Assembly: GCF_003852895.1 (NCBI RefSeq)
Contig: NZ_QUSW01000001.1
Span: 1,426,001 to 1,490,000 of the forward strand
DNA from: Rhizobacter terrae
GTDB taxonomy: Bacteria > Pseudomonadota > Gammaproteobacteria > Burkholderiales > Burkholderiaceae_C
Reading direction: 5' to 3'
DNA length: 64,000 nucleotides
Shown here: positions 1-8,555 of the stretch, in pieces
Layout of the letters: every line of letters starts with the position of its first letter
Position numbering within the stretch: position 1 is the first letter of the stretch
Notes under the pieces: model-generated
Seen by the model: only the letters and a program-made list of their open reading frames with translations
What the model was told of the DNA's origin: nothing
Databases searched by the model: none
Program-made: the position numbers and the translations under genes

Positions 1-10
1 CAGCCGCTGA

Positions 11-1321
11 ATGAACCACCTGGCCGACATCGCCCGGCACACGCCACTCACCCGCTGGACGGGTGAGGTCATCGGCGTGCGCTCGGCCACCGTGGAAGCC
101 AGCCCCCTGCCGGTGCGGCTGGGCGACGTCTGCACCATCCGGCGGCCGGGCGGCCGCGAGAGCGTGGATGCGGAGGTCATCGGCTTGAGTCCCGGCAAGG
201 TCATCCTCATGCCGTGCGGCCCGTCCCTGGGCATCGGCCTGGGCGACGAAGTCGTCCACGGCACCAACTCATCGCGCGTGGCGGTGAGCGATGCGGTCAT
301 CGGCCGCGTGCTCGACGCGCATGGCAAGCCGCTGGATGAAGGCCATGAACTCCTGGCCGGCACGCCCATGCCGCTGCGCCCCCAGCCGCTGAACCCGATG
401 TCGCGCCCGGCCATCGAGCGCCAGCTGGGCACCGGCGTGCGTGCCATCGATGCCTTCCTGCCCATCGGCTGCGGGCAGCGCGTGGGCATCTTCGCCGGCA
501 GCGGCGTGGGCAAGAGCACCTTGCTGGGCATGCTGGCGCGCAGCGTGCAATCCGACGTCAATGTGGTGGCGCTCATAGGCGAGCGCGGCCGCGAGGTGCG
601 CGAGTTCCTGCTGCACCACCTCGGGCCTGAAGGCCTGGCCCGCTCGGTCGTCGTGGCGGCAACGTCCGACCAGCCCGCCGTCGTGCGGGCCCGCGCGGCA
701 CTGACGGCCACGGCCATGGCCGAATACTTCCGCGACCAGGGCAAGAACGTGTTCCTGATGATGGACTCGGTCACCCGCTTCGCGATGGCGCGGCGCGAGA
801 TCGAGCTCGCGGCCGGCCAGCCGCCCACGGCGCGCGGCTACACGCCTGGCGTCTTCGCCGAGATCCCGGCGCTGTGCGAGCGCGCGGGCACTGCGGCGTC
901 GGGCGGGTCGATCACCGCGGTGTACACCGTGCTGGTGGAAGGCGACGACCACAACGAGCCCATCGCCGACACGCTGCGCGCCACGCTGGATGGCCACATC
1001 GTGCTGACACGCGAGCTGGCCCACGAAGGACACTACCCGGCGATCGACATCATGCAAAGCGTCAGCCGCCTCGCTTCGGCGCTGCTGGCGGACGTTGACC
1101 TGCGCGCGCAGGACGGCGCCCGCCGTTCCATGACGGTGTTCCGCCGCTATCGCGAGATGATCGAGATGGGCCTGTACAAGCGCGGCTCCAACCTCGAGGT
1201 GGATGCTGCGCAGGACGCCGTCGCCAGGATCAATGAATTCCTGAAGCAGTCCACCGGCGAGTCGGCGGCACTGGCCGATACCCGCCAGGCACTGCGCGAA
1301 CTGGTCGCCACCAAGGCATGA
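11..1321 (+). CDS. fliI: Flagellar export ATPase FliI
   Basis: This 436-aa protein is the cytoplasmic ATPase that energises flagellar type III export. Seen: a beta-barrel-like N-terminus, Walker A (AGSGVGKST) at residues 162-170, a Walker B strand (NVFLMMD) near 246-252, the family segment ALIGERGREVREF, and SVTRFAMARRE after Walker B. The length is normal for FliI. The ATG at 11 directly follows a TGA at 8-10 that may be the stop of a preceding gene, plausibly fliH, outside the window. The gene overlaps fliJ by four bases. A T3SS injectisome ATPase is the alternative, but flgD, flgE and fliA-type neighbours favour a flagellum. Confidence 0.95.
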   Translation: MNHLADIARHTPLTRWTGEVIGVRSATVEASPLPVRLGDVCTIRRPGGRESVDAEVIGLSPGKVILMPCGPSLGIGLGDEVVHGTNSSRVAVSDAVIGRVLDAHGKPLDEGHELLAGTPMPLRPQPLNPMSRPAIERQLGTGVRAIDAFLPIGCGQRVGIFAGSGVGKSTLLGMLARSVQSDVNVVALIGERGREVREFLLHHLGPEGLARSVVVAATSDQPAVVRARAALTATAMAEYFRDQGKNVFLMMDSVTRFAMARREIELAAGQPPTARGYTPGVFAEIPALCERAGTAASGGSITAVYTVLVEGDDHNEPIADTLRATLDGHIVLTRELAHEGHYPAIDIMQSVSRLASALLADVDLRAQDGARRSMTVFRRYREMIEMGLYKRGSNLEVDAAQDAVARINEFLKQSTGESAALADTRQALRELVATKA

Positions 1322-1806
1322 GCATGGACAGGAAAAAGCACACCATCCACCTCGTGCAGCAAGTGCTCAAGGTGCGCGCATGGAGCGAGGAAAGCGCCAA
1401 GGGAGCGTTGAACGACGCCAACGCGGAACTGGACAGCCGGCTCGCCGCGCGCGAGGTGATCGAGACACGCATCACTGGCAATCTCGCCGCCCTGCGCCTG
1501 GCCCACGGACAGGCCGGAACGGCGCTGGACCTGGACCAGATCCAGCGCCTGAGGCAATGGCAGGGCGACAGCGAAGCCGAGATGGAGAAAGCCGGCGCTG
1601 CGGTCGATGCCGCACAGCAGGTGGCCGACGACGCCCGCGAAGCACTGGGCGGCATCGTGGCGGAACGGCGCGCGCTGGGCACCATGAAAGACCGGCTGCA
1701 GCATGAGCTGCGGTCCGACGACGCCCGCGTCCAGGGACGGCTGGCCGATGAAGCCTACGCCGCCAATGCATCCCATCGTGCAGGAGAGCCACATGGCACG
1801 CATTGA
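1318..1806 (+). CDS. fliJ: FliJ-like flagellar export coiled-coil protein
   Basis: A 162-aa, highly charged, Ala/Glu/Gln-rich helical protein predicted to be almost entirely coiled coil, as expected for FliJ, the stalk that inserts into the FliI hexamer and escorts export chaperones. Its ATG overlaps the fliI stop (ATGA); a second ATG lies two codons in. It sits directly after fliI in the position FliJ normally occupies. FliJ is poorly conserved, so the call rests on position, size and heptad-like composition, not on a signature motif. Its 3' end overlaps the next gene by 14 bases. Confidence 0.75.
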   Translation: MSMDRKKHTIHLVQQVLKVRAWSEESAKGALNDANAELDSRLAAREVIETRITGNLAALRLAHGQAGTALDLDQIQRLRQWQGDSEAEMEKAGAAVDAAQQVADDAREALGGIVAERRALGTMKDRLQHELRSDDARVQGRLADEAYAANASHRAGEPHGTH

Positions 1807-2623
1807 CCGCATGGACGTGCCGGCCAACGCCGCCTCGCAGGCGCGCGACCTGGTGCGCACCAACGAGCAGGCCTGGCGCAAGGCGATGGACGGCGCCTTG
1901 TTCGAGCTGCTCCAGCGAGATCCCCAAGCAGCGCGACAGGACACGCCGCCGCAGCCGCAGACAGCGGTGCGCCAGCAAGCCGTCCAGGCCGACACGCCCC
2001 TGCAGTCAACGACCAGGGACAGCGCGCAGTCATCCACCGAGACCACGCGCACGATCGCCAACCCACCGTCTTCGGCAGCGCGCACGATCGCGCCGGCGCA
2101 GCCCGAGCCCGCATCGACATGCAACGCTGACGTGCACCAGCAGACCGTGCCAGCAGCCCCGCTTCAACACCTGATGCCGGGGCGCATGGCGGCCGCGTCA
2201 TCCGGCGAGGCGGCCGCATCAGGCGAGGCTGTTGCGCCGCCCGTGCCGCCCCTGCCATCGGCCACGGCCTGGACGGCATCGGTCCCCCTTCGCGCCACGC
2301 CCCAGTTCGCAGCAAGCGAAGACGGGGCCGCGCCACCCGAACAGTCCGAGCTCGCCGAGCAGCGCAGCGACGAGCCGCTCACCGTTCCCGCCGACACCCA
2401 CGTCTTCCTCGAACACACCGGTGAAGGCGCCGTGCTGTGGATGCGCGATGCGCGCGGCGACGCCGCCACGCTGTCGCCGTCACTGAAGTTCCTGCTCGCC
2501 GAGTCCGCCCGCCAAGGCGTGAAGGTCACCGGCGTGCGGCTGAACGGCCGCGCGCTCGCGTGGCCGCAGCTGAATTCCATCCCCCATTCCGAACATCCGC
2601 AAGGAGAAGACCATGGCCGTTGA
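1793..2623 (+). CDS. FliK-position protein (putative hook-length control)
   Basis: A 276-aa protein between fliJ and flgD, where fliK usually lies. The first two thirds is low-complexity and rich in Ala, Pro, Gln, Thr and Ser, fitting the flexible ruler of FliK/YscP proteins. The last ~75 residues form a compact region with the segments VFLEHTGEGAVLWMRD and VKVTGVRLNGRALAW, which could correspond to the substrate-switch domain but do not match a textbook FliK C-terminus well. The ATG at 1793 is preferred over an upstream in-frame ATG at 1703 because it has an AGGAG-type site 6-7 bases upstream. Function is inferred from position. Confidence 0.5.
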   Translation: MARIDRMDVPANAASQARDLVRTNEQAWRKAMDGALFELLQRDPQAARQDTPPQPQTAVRQQAVQADTPLQSTTRDSAQSSTETTRTIANPPSSAARTIAPAQPEPASTCNADVHQQTVPAAPLQHLMPGRMAAASSGEAAASGEAVAPPVPPLPSATAWTASVPLRATPQFAASEDGAAPPEQSELAEQRSDEPLTVPADTHVFLEHTGEGAVLWMRDARGDAATLSPSLKFLLAESARQGVKVTGVRLNGRALAWPQLNSIPHSEHPQGEDHGR

Positions 2624-3008
2624 GAGCGTGTCGTCCAGCACGACATCGTCGAACTCGCAGATCAACCTGCAGGACTTCCTGCGGATCCTGACCAGCCAGT
2701 TGACCAACCAGGACCCGATGAAGCCCATGGACAACACCGAGTTCATGGCGCAACTGGCGCAGTTCACGTCGCTGGAGCAGACGCGCCAGCTCAACGAGAC
2801 GATGGGCTCGCTGCTGTCGGTGCAGTCCACCACGCAGTCGGTCGGGCTCATCGGCCGCACGGTGACCGTGAGTCTCGCCAGCGGCACCGACACCGGCCAG
2901 GTCGTCTCGCTGGACCTCACCGGCAGCCAGCCGCAGATGAACGTGAAGCTCAGCAGCGGCTCGGTGGTCTCGGGCATCACGCTGGACAAGATCCAGACCG
3001 TTCAATAA
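2613..3008 (+). CDS. flgD: FlgD-like hook cap/scaffold protein, short form
   Basis: FlgD caps the growing hook and is needed for FlgE polymerisation. Seen: the hallmark N-terminal segment with FLRILTSQLTNQDPMKPMDN then FMAQLAQFTSLEQTRQLN. The protein is only 131 aa, whereas common FlgD proteins are around 200 aa or more. The C-terminal Ig/tudor-like part appears reduced to a short segment resembling only the first beta strands (IGRTVTVSLASG). An AAGGAG site precedes the ATG, which overlaps the previous gene by 11 bases. flgE follows after 12 bases. Confidence 0.9.
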   Translation: MAVESVSSSTTSSNSQINLQDFLRILTSQLTNQDPMKPMDNTEFMAQLAQFTSLEQTRQLNETMGSLLSVQSTTQSVGLIGRTVTVSLASGTDTGQVVSLDLTGSQPQMNVKLSSGSVVSGITLDKIQTVQ

Positions 3009-3020
3009 GGAGCAGCTCAC

Positions 3021-4214
3021 ATGCTGGATTCACTGTACGTCGGCATGACCGGCCTGGAGGGCTACTCCAAGGGCCTGCGCGTCATCAGCAACAACGTCGC
3101 CAACCTCAACACGCCGGGCTTCAAGGGCTCACAGCAGCAGTTCTCCGACCTGTTCTACCAAGGCGGCTCGGGCGGCTCCGCGTCGTCCAACGGCGGCTTT
3201 CCGCAATACGGCACCGGCCTGAACGCACTGGCCACCACCTTGAACCTCAAGGCCGGCGAAACCCGCCAGACCGGCGGCGCGCTGGACGTCTCCGTCACTG
3301 GCGACGGCTTCTTCGTGCTCAAGGACAAGGACAGCGGTGACGTCCGCTACACGCGCGCCGGCCAGATGCAGTTCGACAAGGACGGCTTCCTCACCGGGCA
3401 GGACACCTCGCAGCATGTGATGGGCTTCGCCGACAGCGGCGCGCTCGTGGACATCTCGCTCACCGGCCTGCGCGCCAACGCCGCCAAGGCCACGGCGAAC
3501 GTGGTGCTGCAAGGCAACCTGTCGAGCACGCTCACGACCTCCACGCTGGACAACGTGAAGGTCATCGATGGCGCCGGCGCGGAGCACCTGCTGAAGCTGG
3601 TGTTCAAGCGCACGACCGCCGCCGACAAGGACTGGAGCGTGGACGTGATCGACGGCACCACCACCCTCACCACCGGCAGCGTGAGCTTTGCCGACGGCAA
3701 GGTGGTGGCCGGCAAGGACAGCGTGGCTTTCAGCTTCACGCCCACCGGCGCCGCCGCCATGAGCGTGACCGTCAAGCTCGGTGCGGACGTGACCTCCTTC
3801 GCGTCGGGCTCCAGCTCCTCGCTGGCCGTCGCGTCGCAGGACGGCATCGCCCCCGGCACGCTCACGAACGCGACCTTCGACGTCGACGGCAAGCTCAAGC
3901 TGACCTACAGCAACGGCCAGACGGTGGATGGCCCGCAGCTCGCCCTCGCCCGCTTCGATTCCAGCGAAGCGATCGAGTCCGCCGGCGGCAACCAGTTCAT
4001 CGCCCGCGACGCCAGCCTGGCGCGCCTGGGTCGCGCCAATGCGGGCGGCCTGGGCAAGATCACGGCGGGCCAGCTCGAACTCTCCAACGTGGACCTGTCG
4101 GTGGAGTTCAGCGACTTGATCGTGATGCAGCGCGGCTACCAGGCCGCCTCGCGCATCGTGAGCACCGCCGACGAGATGCTCAAGGAACTGTTCGACATGA
4201 AGGGACACGGCTAA
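3021..4214 (+). CDS. flgE: Flagellar hook protein FlgE
   Basis: A 397-aa hook subunit. Seen: the conserved N-terminal rod/hook segment with YVGMTGLEGYSKGLRVISNN and NVANLNTPGFKG, a variable central beta-rich domain (about residues 90-330), and a C-terminal helix with VDLSVEFSDLIVMQRGYQAA followed by RIVSTADEMLKEL. The N- and C-terminal helices form the D0 core of the hook. AAGGAG lies 10 bases upstream of the ATG. Exported through the flagellar T3SS and assembled outside the cell under FlgD. The length fits FlgE rather than FlgF/FlgG. Confidence 0.95.
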   Translation: MLDSLYVGMTGLEGYSKGLRVISNNVANLNTPGFKGSQQQFSDLFYQGGSGGSASSNGGFPQYGTGLNALATTLNLKAGETRQTGGALDVSVTGDGFFVLKDKDSGDVRYTRAGQMQFDKDGFLTGQDTSQHVMGFADSGALVDISLTGLRANAAKATANVVLQGNLSSTLTTSTLDNVKVIDGAGAEHLLKLVFKRTTAADKDWSVDVIDGTTTLTTGSVSFADGKVVAGKDSVAFSFTPTGAAAMSVTVKLGADVTSFASGSSSSLAVASQDGIAPGTLTNATFDVDGKLKLTYSNGQTVDGPQLALARFDSSEAIESAGGNQFIARDASLARLGRANAGGLGKITAGQLELSNVDLSVEFSDLIVMQRGYQAASRIVSTADEMLKELFDMKGHG

Positions 4215-4979
4215 GTGAGCGTGCGTCCATTCCGGCTGGTGCCCGACACCGCCATCTCCGCCATCCGCGAAGCCGTTGCGCAGTGCCTGGCGCACTGGGC
4301 CGGTGACTGGGGCGCGACCCTGGACGACATCCAGGCCGACGTGCACCGTTTCGACGGCAACGATCTCGCCGCGCCCACGGACGAGTGGCAGCCGCTGCAT
4401 GGTGGCTGGATGTGGAAGAGCAGCGAGCTGCCCTCGCATGTCGCCTCCGCCATGGGCCTGCCCGCCGCGCCGAAGACGGAAACACCGTCGATGTCCGCGC
4501 AGGCGGTGGCGCAGGCCGCGGCCGACCTGGGAACCCGGGTCGCCGGGCTCCTGCGGGACCTGCGCGATGCCTCGTCAACGGTCCGGCCGCCCAGCCTGTC
4601 GCAGGCCGCGCAGATGCCCGGCCACGGGATCGTGCACGTCACGCTCAGGCGCGGCACCGGCGTGCTGTCACTCGCGGCCGATGTCACGGCTTTCAAGGCC
4701 TGGATACCGCAAGCCATCAAGTCGGCGCCGATCCGTGCCGAAGACCTCGACGCCGCACTGCGCACGCAGGCCGCGACGCTCGAGGTCGTCCTCGGCCACA
4801 CCGAGCTGTCGCTGGCCGACATGATGGACCTGGGCGCCGGCGACGTGCTGCTGCTGGACCGCCGCATCGACCAACCCCTCGTCCTGAGCGCCATCGACGG
4901 CCAGGCCGAGCTGCCCGTGCACCTGGGCCGGCAAGGCGACCACTTTGCCGTGCAACTCATGGGCCACCACCATTCCTGA
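4215..4979 (+). CDS. fliM: FliM-like flagellar switch protein, reduced
   Basis: A 254-aa protein starting with GTG immediately after the flgE stop and followed by fliN. The C-terminal ~70 residues look like a SpoA (FliM/FliN C-terminal) domain: LEVVLGHTELSLADMMDLG, then GDVLLLDRRIDQPLVLSA and FAVQLMG. The N-terminal 170 residues do not show the LSQxEIDALL CheY-binding motif or a recognisable CheC-like middle domain of FliM (usual length about 330 aa). It is best described as a minimal FliM/SctQ-like C-ring component. The product probably pairs with FliN at the base of the export apparatus. Whether it supports rotation switching cannot be told. Confidence 0.65.
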   Translation: MSVRPFRLVPDTAISAIREAVAQCLAHWAGDWGATLDDIQADVHRFDGNDLAAPTDEWQPLHGGWMWKSSELPSHVASAMGLPAAPKTETPSMSAQAVAQAAADLGTRVAGLLRDLRDASSTVRPPSLSQAAQMPGHGIVHVTLRRGTGVLSLAADVTAFKAWIPQAIKSAPIRAEDLDAALRTQAATLEVVLGHTELSLADMMDLGAGDVLLLDRRIDQPLVLSAIDGQAELPVHLGRQGDHFAVQLMGHHHS

Positions 4980-4993
4980 CATTGCGTGACAAC

Positions 4994-5353
4994 ATGAACG
5001 AACACCACACGTCCCATCCGCAGCCCTCCGCCGCGACGAGCGACCAGCTCCACATGGTCGAGCTCGAAGAGCTCAAGCCGCAGCAGGCCGGCAAGTCGGC
5101 GCTGCTCGAAGACCGCGTGAGCCTGTTCAGCGGCGTGAAGGCGCGTGTCAGCGCCGTTGTGGGCGAGACGCAATCGCCCATCGGCGAGCTGCTGTCCATG
5201 AAGGAAGGCGCCGTGCTCAAGCTGGACCGCCACGTCGACGCGCCCATCGAGCTGCGCGTCGAAGGCCGCGTCATCGCGCGCGGGCAGCTGTCGGTGCTGG
5301 GCGACCAGTTCGCCGTGCGCATCACCGAAGTCGTCGGCGGCGCCAAGGCGTGA
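4994..5353 (+). CDS. fliN: Flagellar switch protein FliN
   Basis: A 119-aa C-ring protein. The SpoA domain fills the second half: VSAVVGETQSPIGELLSMKEG, then AVLKLDRHVDAPIELRVEGRVIARGQLSVLGDQFAVRITEV, as in FliN and SctQ C-termini. The ATG at 4994 is the best start; longer in-frame extensions upstream would overlap the coding frame of fliM. It lies 14 bases after fliM and its stop overlaps a GTG of fliO. It is expected to form the lower C-ring with FliM and to dock FliH/FliI. Confidence 0.9.
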   Translation: MNEHHTSHPQPSAATSDQLHMVELEELKPQQAGKSALLEDRVSLFSGVKARVSAVVGETQSPIGELLSMKEGAVLKLDRHVDAPIELRVEGRVIARGQLSVLGDQFAVRITEVVGGAKA

Positions 5354-5361
5354 GGCGCGCC

Positions 5362-5733
5362 ATGCTTCGCCAGGCTTTGGCAGCCTCGGCCTGCGCCTGC
5401 GCGGGCCTGGCCAGCGCCGCCAGCACCATCCCTTTCAAGCCGGAGGCGGCTGAAGGTCCCTCGGGCGGCCAATGGGGCTGGGCCCTGCTGGTGTGCGTGG
5501 CCGTGCTGGCAGCGCTGATAGTGCTGGCGCGCCACCCGGCGGTGCGGAGGCTGATCGGCGCGGTGCCTTTGAATGCAACCGTTCCCACGCAGGGGCTGCA
5601 GGTCGTCGACTCCGTGCGGCTGACACCGCAGGTGCGGCTGGTCACCGTCGCGTTCGGGGACCAGGTGCTGCTGCTGTCGGTCTCGGGCCAGGGCGCCACC
5701 CTGGTCAGCTCGCGCCCGGCGGACAAGCCATGA
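5362..5733 (+). CDS. fliO: Flagellar export protein FliO
   Basis: A 123-aa membrane protein between fliN and fliP. Seen: an N-terminal hydrophobic signal-like stretch, a single transmembrane segment around residues 38-56 (WALLVCVAVLAALIVLA), then a short cytoplasmic domain with VDSVRLTPQVRLVTVAFGDQ, the usual FliO pattern. FliO helps FliP assemble. Two starts are possible: GTG at 5350 overlapping the fliN stop, or ATG at 5362, which has a TGAGG-type site just upstream; I chose the ATG. The stop overlaps the fliP ATG (ATGA). Confidence 0.85.
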   Translation: MLRQALAASACACAGLASAASTIPFKPEAAEGPSGGQWGWALLVCVAVLAALIVLARHPAVRRLIGAVPLNATVPTQGLQVVDSVRLTPQVRLVTVAFGDQVLLLSVSGQGATLVSSRPADKP

Positions 5734-6524
5734 AGACGCTGCATCCCTTCTGGCGAATGGTGCAGGTGCTGCTGGTGCTGCTGGCCACCCTGGCCTGCGC
5801 GCCCCTGGCGATGGCCGCTGCGCAGGCGCCCAACGCCGCGGCGCTGTCCGACCCGATCCGCGTGGTGGCCGCCAATCCGCTGGGCGGCAACCCGGCCGAG
5901 CTGTCCTCGGCCTTGCGCATATTCCTGCTGCTGACCGCGCTCAGCCTCATCCCGGCCGTGCTCATCTGCACGACCGCCTTCGTGCGCATCGTCATCGTGC
6001 TGTCGATGGTACGGCACGCCATCGGCCTGCAGGACTCGCCGCCCAACATGGTCATCATGAGCCTGTCACTCTTCCTGACGGTGTTCGCGATGTCGCCGGT
6101 GGCCACGCAGATCAACGAGTCCGCGGTGGCACCCTACCAGGCCGGCAAGATCTCGCTGGAACAGGCGCTGGACCAGGGCAAGCGGCCCTTGAAGGAATTC
6201 ATGGTGCGGCAGACCCGCGAGAGCGACCTGTCGCTGATGGTCGAGCTGGCCAACGCGCCGGCCCCGCAGTCGCTGGACGACATCAGCATGGTGCACCTCA
6301 TCCCGGCCTTCATGCTGTCGGAGCTGCGCACGGCCTTCCAGATCGGCTTCGTGATCTTCCTGCCCTTCCTGCTCATCGACATCGTCGTCTCCAGCGTGCT
6401 GATGTCGCTGGGCATGATGATGGTGCCGCCGGCCACCATCGCCATCCCGGTCAAGATCCTGCTGTTCGTGCTGATCGACGGCTGGCATCTGCTGATCAAG
6501 GCCTTGATGGGCACCATCGTCTAG
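5730..6524 (+). CDS. fliP: Flagellar export gate protein FliP
   Basis: A 264-aa inner-membrane component of the export gate. Seen: a cleavable-type signal sequence (residues 1-29, ending AMA), then the FliP signature with FVRIVIVLSMVRHAIGLQD and SPPNMVIMSLSLFLT, and the C-terminal paired membrane helices LIPAFMLSELRTAFQIGF and IDIVVSSVLMSLGMMMVPP. Full length for the family. It overlaps fliO by four bases. Normally fliQ and fliR follow, but here the next gene is a sigma factor four bases downstream. Confidence 0.95.
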   Translation: MKTLHPFWRMVQVLLVLLATLACAPLAMAAAQAPNAAALSDPIRVVAANPLGGNPAELSSALRIFLLLTALSLIPAVLICTTAFVRIVIVLSMVRHAIGLQDSPPNMVIMSLSLFLTVFAMSPVATQINESAVAPYQAGKISLEQALDQGKRPLKEFMVRQTRESDLSLMVELANAPAPQSLDDISMVHLIPAFMLSELRTAFQIGFVIFLPFLLIDIVVSSVLMSLGMMMVPPATIAIPVKILLFVLIDGWHLLIKALMGTIV

Positions 6525-6528
6525 AGGC

Positions 6529-7272
6529 ATGACGACGCTCGCGCCTTCGCCACCCCGGCCCGATGCCGCGCAGGACGCGGCATTGTGGGCGCGCTATCTC
6601 GGTGGCACCGACAACACCTGCCGCGATGCGCTGGTGACGCGCTACGAGCGGCTGGTGCGCATCCTTGCGGCGCGGGCCTACTCGAACCGCATCAGCCCCG
6701 AGCTCGAGTTCGACGACTACTACCAGTTCGGCATGCTCGGCCTGCTGCAAGCGCTGGACCGCTTCGACCCGGCAGCCGGCGTGCGCTTCGAGACCTTTGC
6801 CAGCCGCCGCGTGGCCGGCGCCATTCTGGACGGGGTGGTGACGCTCAGCGAGAAGCAGCAGCAGATCGCCACGCGGCAGCGTGCGATCAAGGAGCGGGCC
6901 GCATCGGTCCGCGAAGGCAGCTCGCCGCGCGAGGACGCTTTCCAGCGCCTGGCGGATGTGGCGGTGGGCCTGGCACTGGGTTTCCTGCTGGAAGACACCG
7001 GCCTGTACGTGAGCGAAGAGCGGGCCTACCCGGACAACAGCTATTCCGGTCTCGAGCTGCGCCAGCTCAAGAAGAGCGTGCAGGCCGCCGTGCGCCAGTT
7101 GCCCGACCAGGAGCGGCGGCTGGTGACCTTGCACTACATGCAGCAGCATGGGTTCGATGAGATCGGCGTGCAGTGGTCGCTGACCAAGGGGCGCATCTCC
7201 CAGATCCATCGCAGCGCCCTCAAGCGGCTGCGCGCCTTGCTCAAGCCCGACGGCGATGGAGCAGCACCATGA
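6529..7272 (+). CDS. fliA: FliA-type (sigma-28) RNA polymerase sigma factor
   Basis: A 247-aa sigma-70-family factor of the FliA/WhiG type. Seen: region 2 (LVRILAARAYSNRI, LEFDDYYQFGMLGLLQALDRFDP, FETFASRRVAGAILDGV), a divergent region 3, and region 4 with the helix-turn-helix FDEIGVQWSLTKGRISQIHRS. The start lies four bases after the fliP stop. Its stop overlaps the ATG of the glycosyltransferase gene, so it is translationally coupled to the peptide-modification genes as well as to the flagellar genes. It probably directs late flagellar-type promoters; one such motif occurs at 11561-11587. It may be a dedicated second copy, not the housekeeping FliA, because the surrounding flagellar set is atypical. 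Confidence 0.88.
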   Translation: MTTLAPSPPRPDAAQDAALWARYLGGTDNTCRDALVTRYERLVRILAARAYSNRISPELEFDDYYQFGMLGLLQALDRFDPAAGVRFETFASRRVAGAILDGVVTLSEKQQQIATRQRAIKERAASVREGSSPREDAFQRLADVAVGLALGFLLEDTGLYVSEERAYPDNSYSGLELRQLKKSVQAAVRQLPDQERRLVTLHYMQQHGFDEIGVQWSLTKGRISQIHRSALKRLRALLKPDGDGAAP

Positions 7273-8555
7273 GCCCGGTGAGCGAGCGGCCGTTGCGGGT
7301 GCTGCTGGCGTGGGAGCTGGGCGCCAACCTCGGCCACCTGCTGCGCCTGTTGCCGATTGCGCAGGCATTGCATGCACTGGGACACATGGTGAGCCTGGCG
7401 GTGCCGGACCCCGCGGCGGTGCGTGAGCGCATGGGGCCGCTGCCCTGGGAGGTCTTGCGCATTCCGCGTCCGGTGCGCGGCGACGAGACGGAGCCCGCGT
7501 GCTTCGCGCAGATTTTGGCCATGCACGGCTTCGGCGCGGACGACCTGCTCGGCGACGCCATGCGAGCCTGGCAGCGGCTGCTGTCGGTGGCCCGGCCCGA
7601 CGTGCTCCTGGCCGACCATGCGCCGCTGGCGCTGCTGGCCGGGCGCCTGTACCGCGTGCCCGCGGTGCACGTGGCCACCGGCTGGGAATCGCCACCCTTC
7701 GGCGGCACGCTGCCCATCCTGCGCCCCGCCATGCCCGAGGCCGAGCCCAGCCGCGTCCGCGCGCTGGAGGACAGCATCGTGGCGCGCATCAATCGCCTGT
7801 GCGTCGAACACCAGGCGCCGCCCATGCAGGTGCTGGGCGAGGTGTTCCGTGCGCAGCTCAGCCTGCTGGCGACGTGGCCTGAGATCGATCATTTCCAGCC
7901 GCGCCCGGACCGACCCTGGTTCGCCGTGGGTGATCCGCGCCGGCAGCCGACCTGCATCGGCCCGCTGTTCAGCGCCGACACGGGCGCCCCCGCGGCATGG
8001 CCGCAGGGCCAGGGCCCGCGCGTGTTCGTGTACATGCAACGCGGCCCGGCCACCGCGGCTGTGCTTCGCCATCTCGGCGCCATCGGTGCGCGGGTGGTGG
8101 CTTCGGTGCCCGGAGCCACGATGGCCGAGCGGAATGCGGCCGGCCCGTCGTGCCAGCTCCACGATGCGCCGGTGCGGCTGGACAGCGTGCTGCCACAAGC
8201 GGACCTCGTGCTCAGCCACGGCAGCCACGGGCTGACCGCGGCCAGCCTGCTGGCCGGCGTGCCCATGGTGTCCGTGCCCATGCAGATGGAGCAGGCCACC
8301 TTGACGCAGCAGGTGCGCCGTCTCGGTGCCGCTGAACTTCTGCGCCCGGCCGACGTCGAGTCGCAGGGGCGCGACCTCATCGTCCGTGTGCTGGGCACGC
8401 CGAGCTACCGTGATGCCGCCAACGCCATGGCGCGGCGCCATGCGGGCTTCGATCCCCGGGTCGTGGCGCGGCGCATCGCGGCCAGCATCGAGCACATGGG
8501 GCGGCATTTCGCGCAGGGCGCGCAAGCGTCCGTCCCGGAGGAGGCCAGGACATGA
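7269..8555 (+). CDS. UGT-like (GT1/GT-B) glycosyltransferase
   Basis: A 428-aa protein with two Rossmann halves. Seen: N-terminal LLAWELGANLGHLLRLLPIA, typical of acceptor domains that begin with a Gly-His motif, and a C-terminal nucleotide-sugar site LVLSHGSHGLTAASLLAGVP then MVSVPMQMEQ (about residues 313-342), matching the H-x-G...G-x-P...P...Q pattern of UDP-glucuronosyl/MGT enzymes. The ATG overlaps the sigma-factor stop and the stop overlaps the radical SAM start (ATGA at both ends). Its acceptor is unknown. Context suggests a ribosomally made peptide, or alternatively a flagellar protein. Confidence 0.8.
   Translation: MSPVSERPLRVLLAWELGANLGHLLRLLPIAQALHALGHMVSLAVPDPAAVRERMGPLPWEVLRIPRPVRGDETEPACFAQILAMHGFGADDLLGDAMRAWQRLLSVARPDVLLADHAPLALLAGRLYRVPAVHVATGWESPPFGGTLPILRPAMPEAEPSRVRALEDSIVARINRLCVEHQAPPMQVLGEVFRAQLSLLATWPEIDHFQPRPDRPWFAVGDPRRQPTCIGPLFSADTGAPAAWPQGQGPRVFVYMQRGPATAAVLRHLGAIGARVVASVPGATMAERNAAGPSCQLHDAPVRLDSVLPQADLVLSHGSHGLTAASLLAGVPMVSVPMQMEQATLTQQVRRLGAAELLRPADVESQGRDLIVRVLGTPSYRDAANAMARRHAGFDPRVVARRIAASIEHMGRHFAQGAQASVPEEART

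Noticed and set aside
3129-4439. Long minus-strand frame opposite flgE
   Set aside because: Shadow frame; flgE on the plus strand has clear D0 motifs and a ribosome site.
11-7272. Reading the cluster as a type III injectisome
   Set aside because: FlgD, FlgE, FliO and a FliA-type sigma factor are flagellar; no secretin or needle gene is present. The reduced FliM is noted separately.
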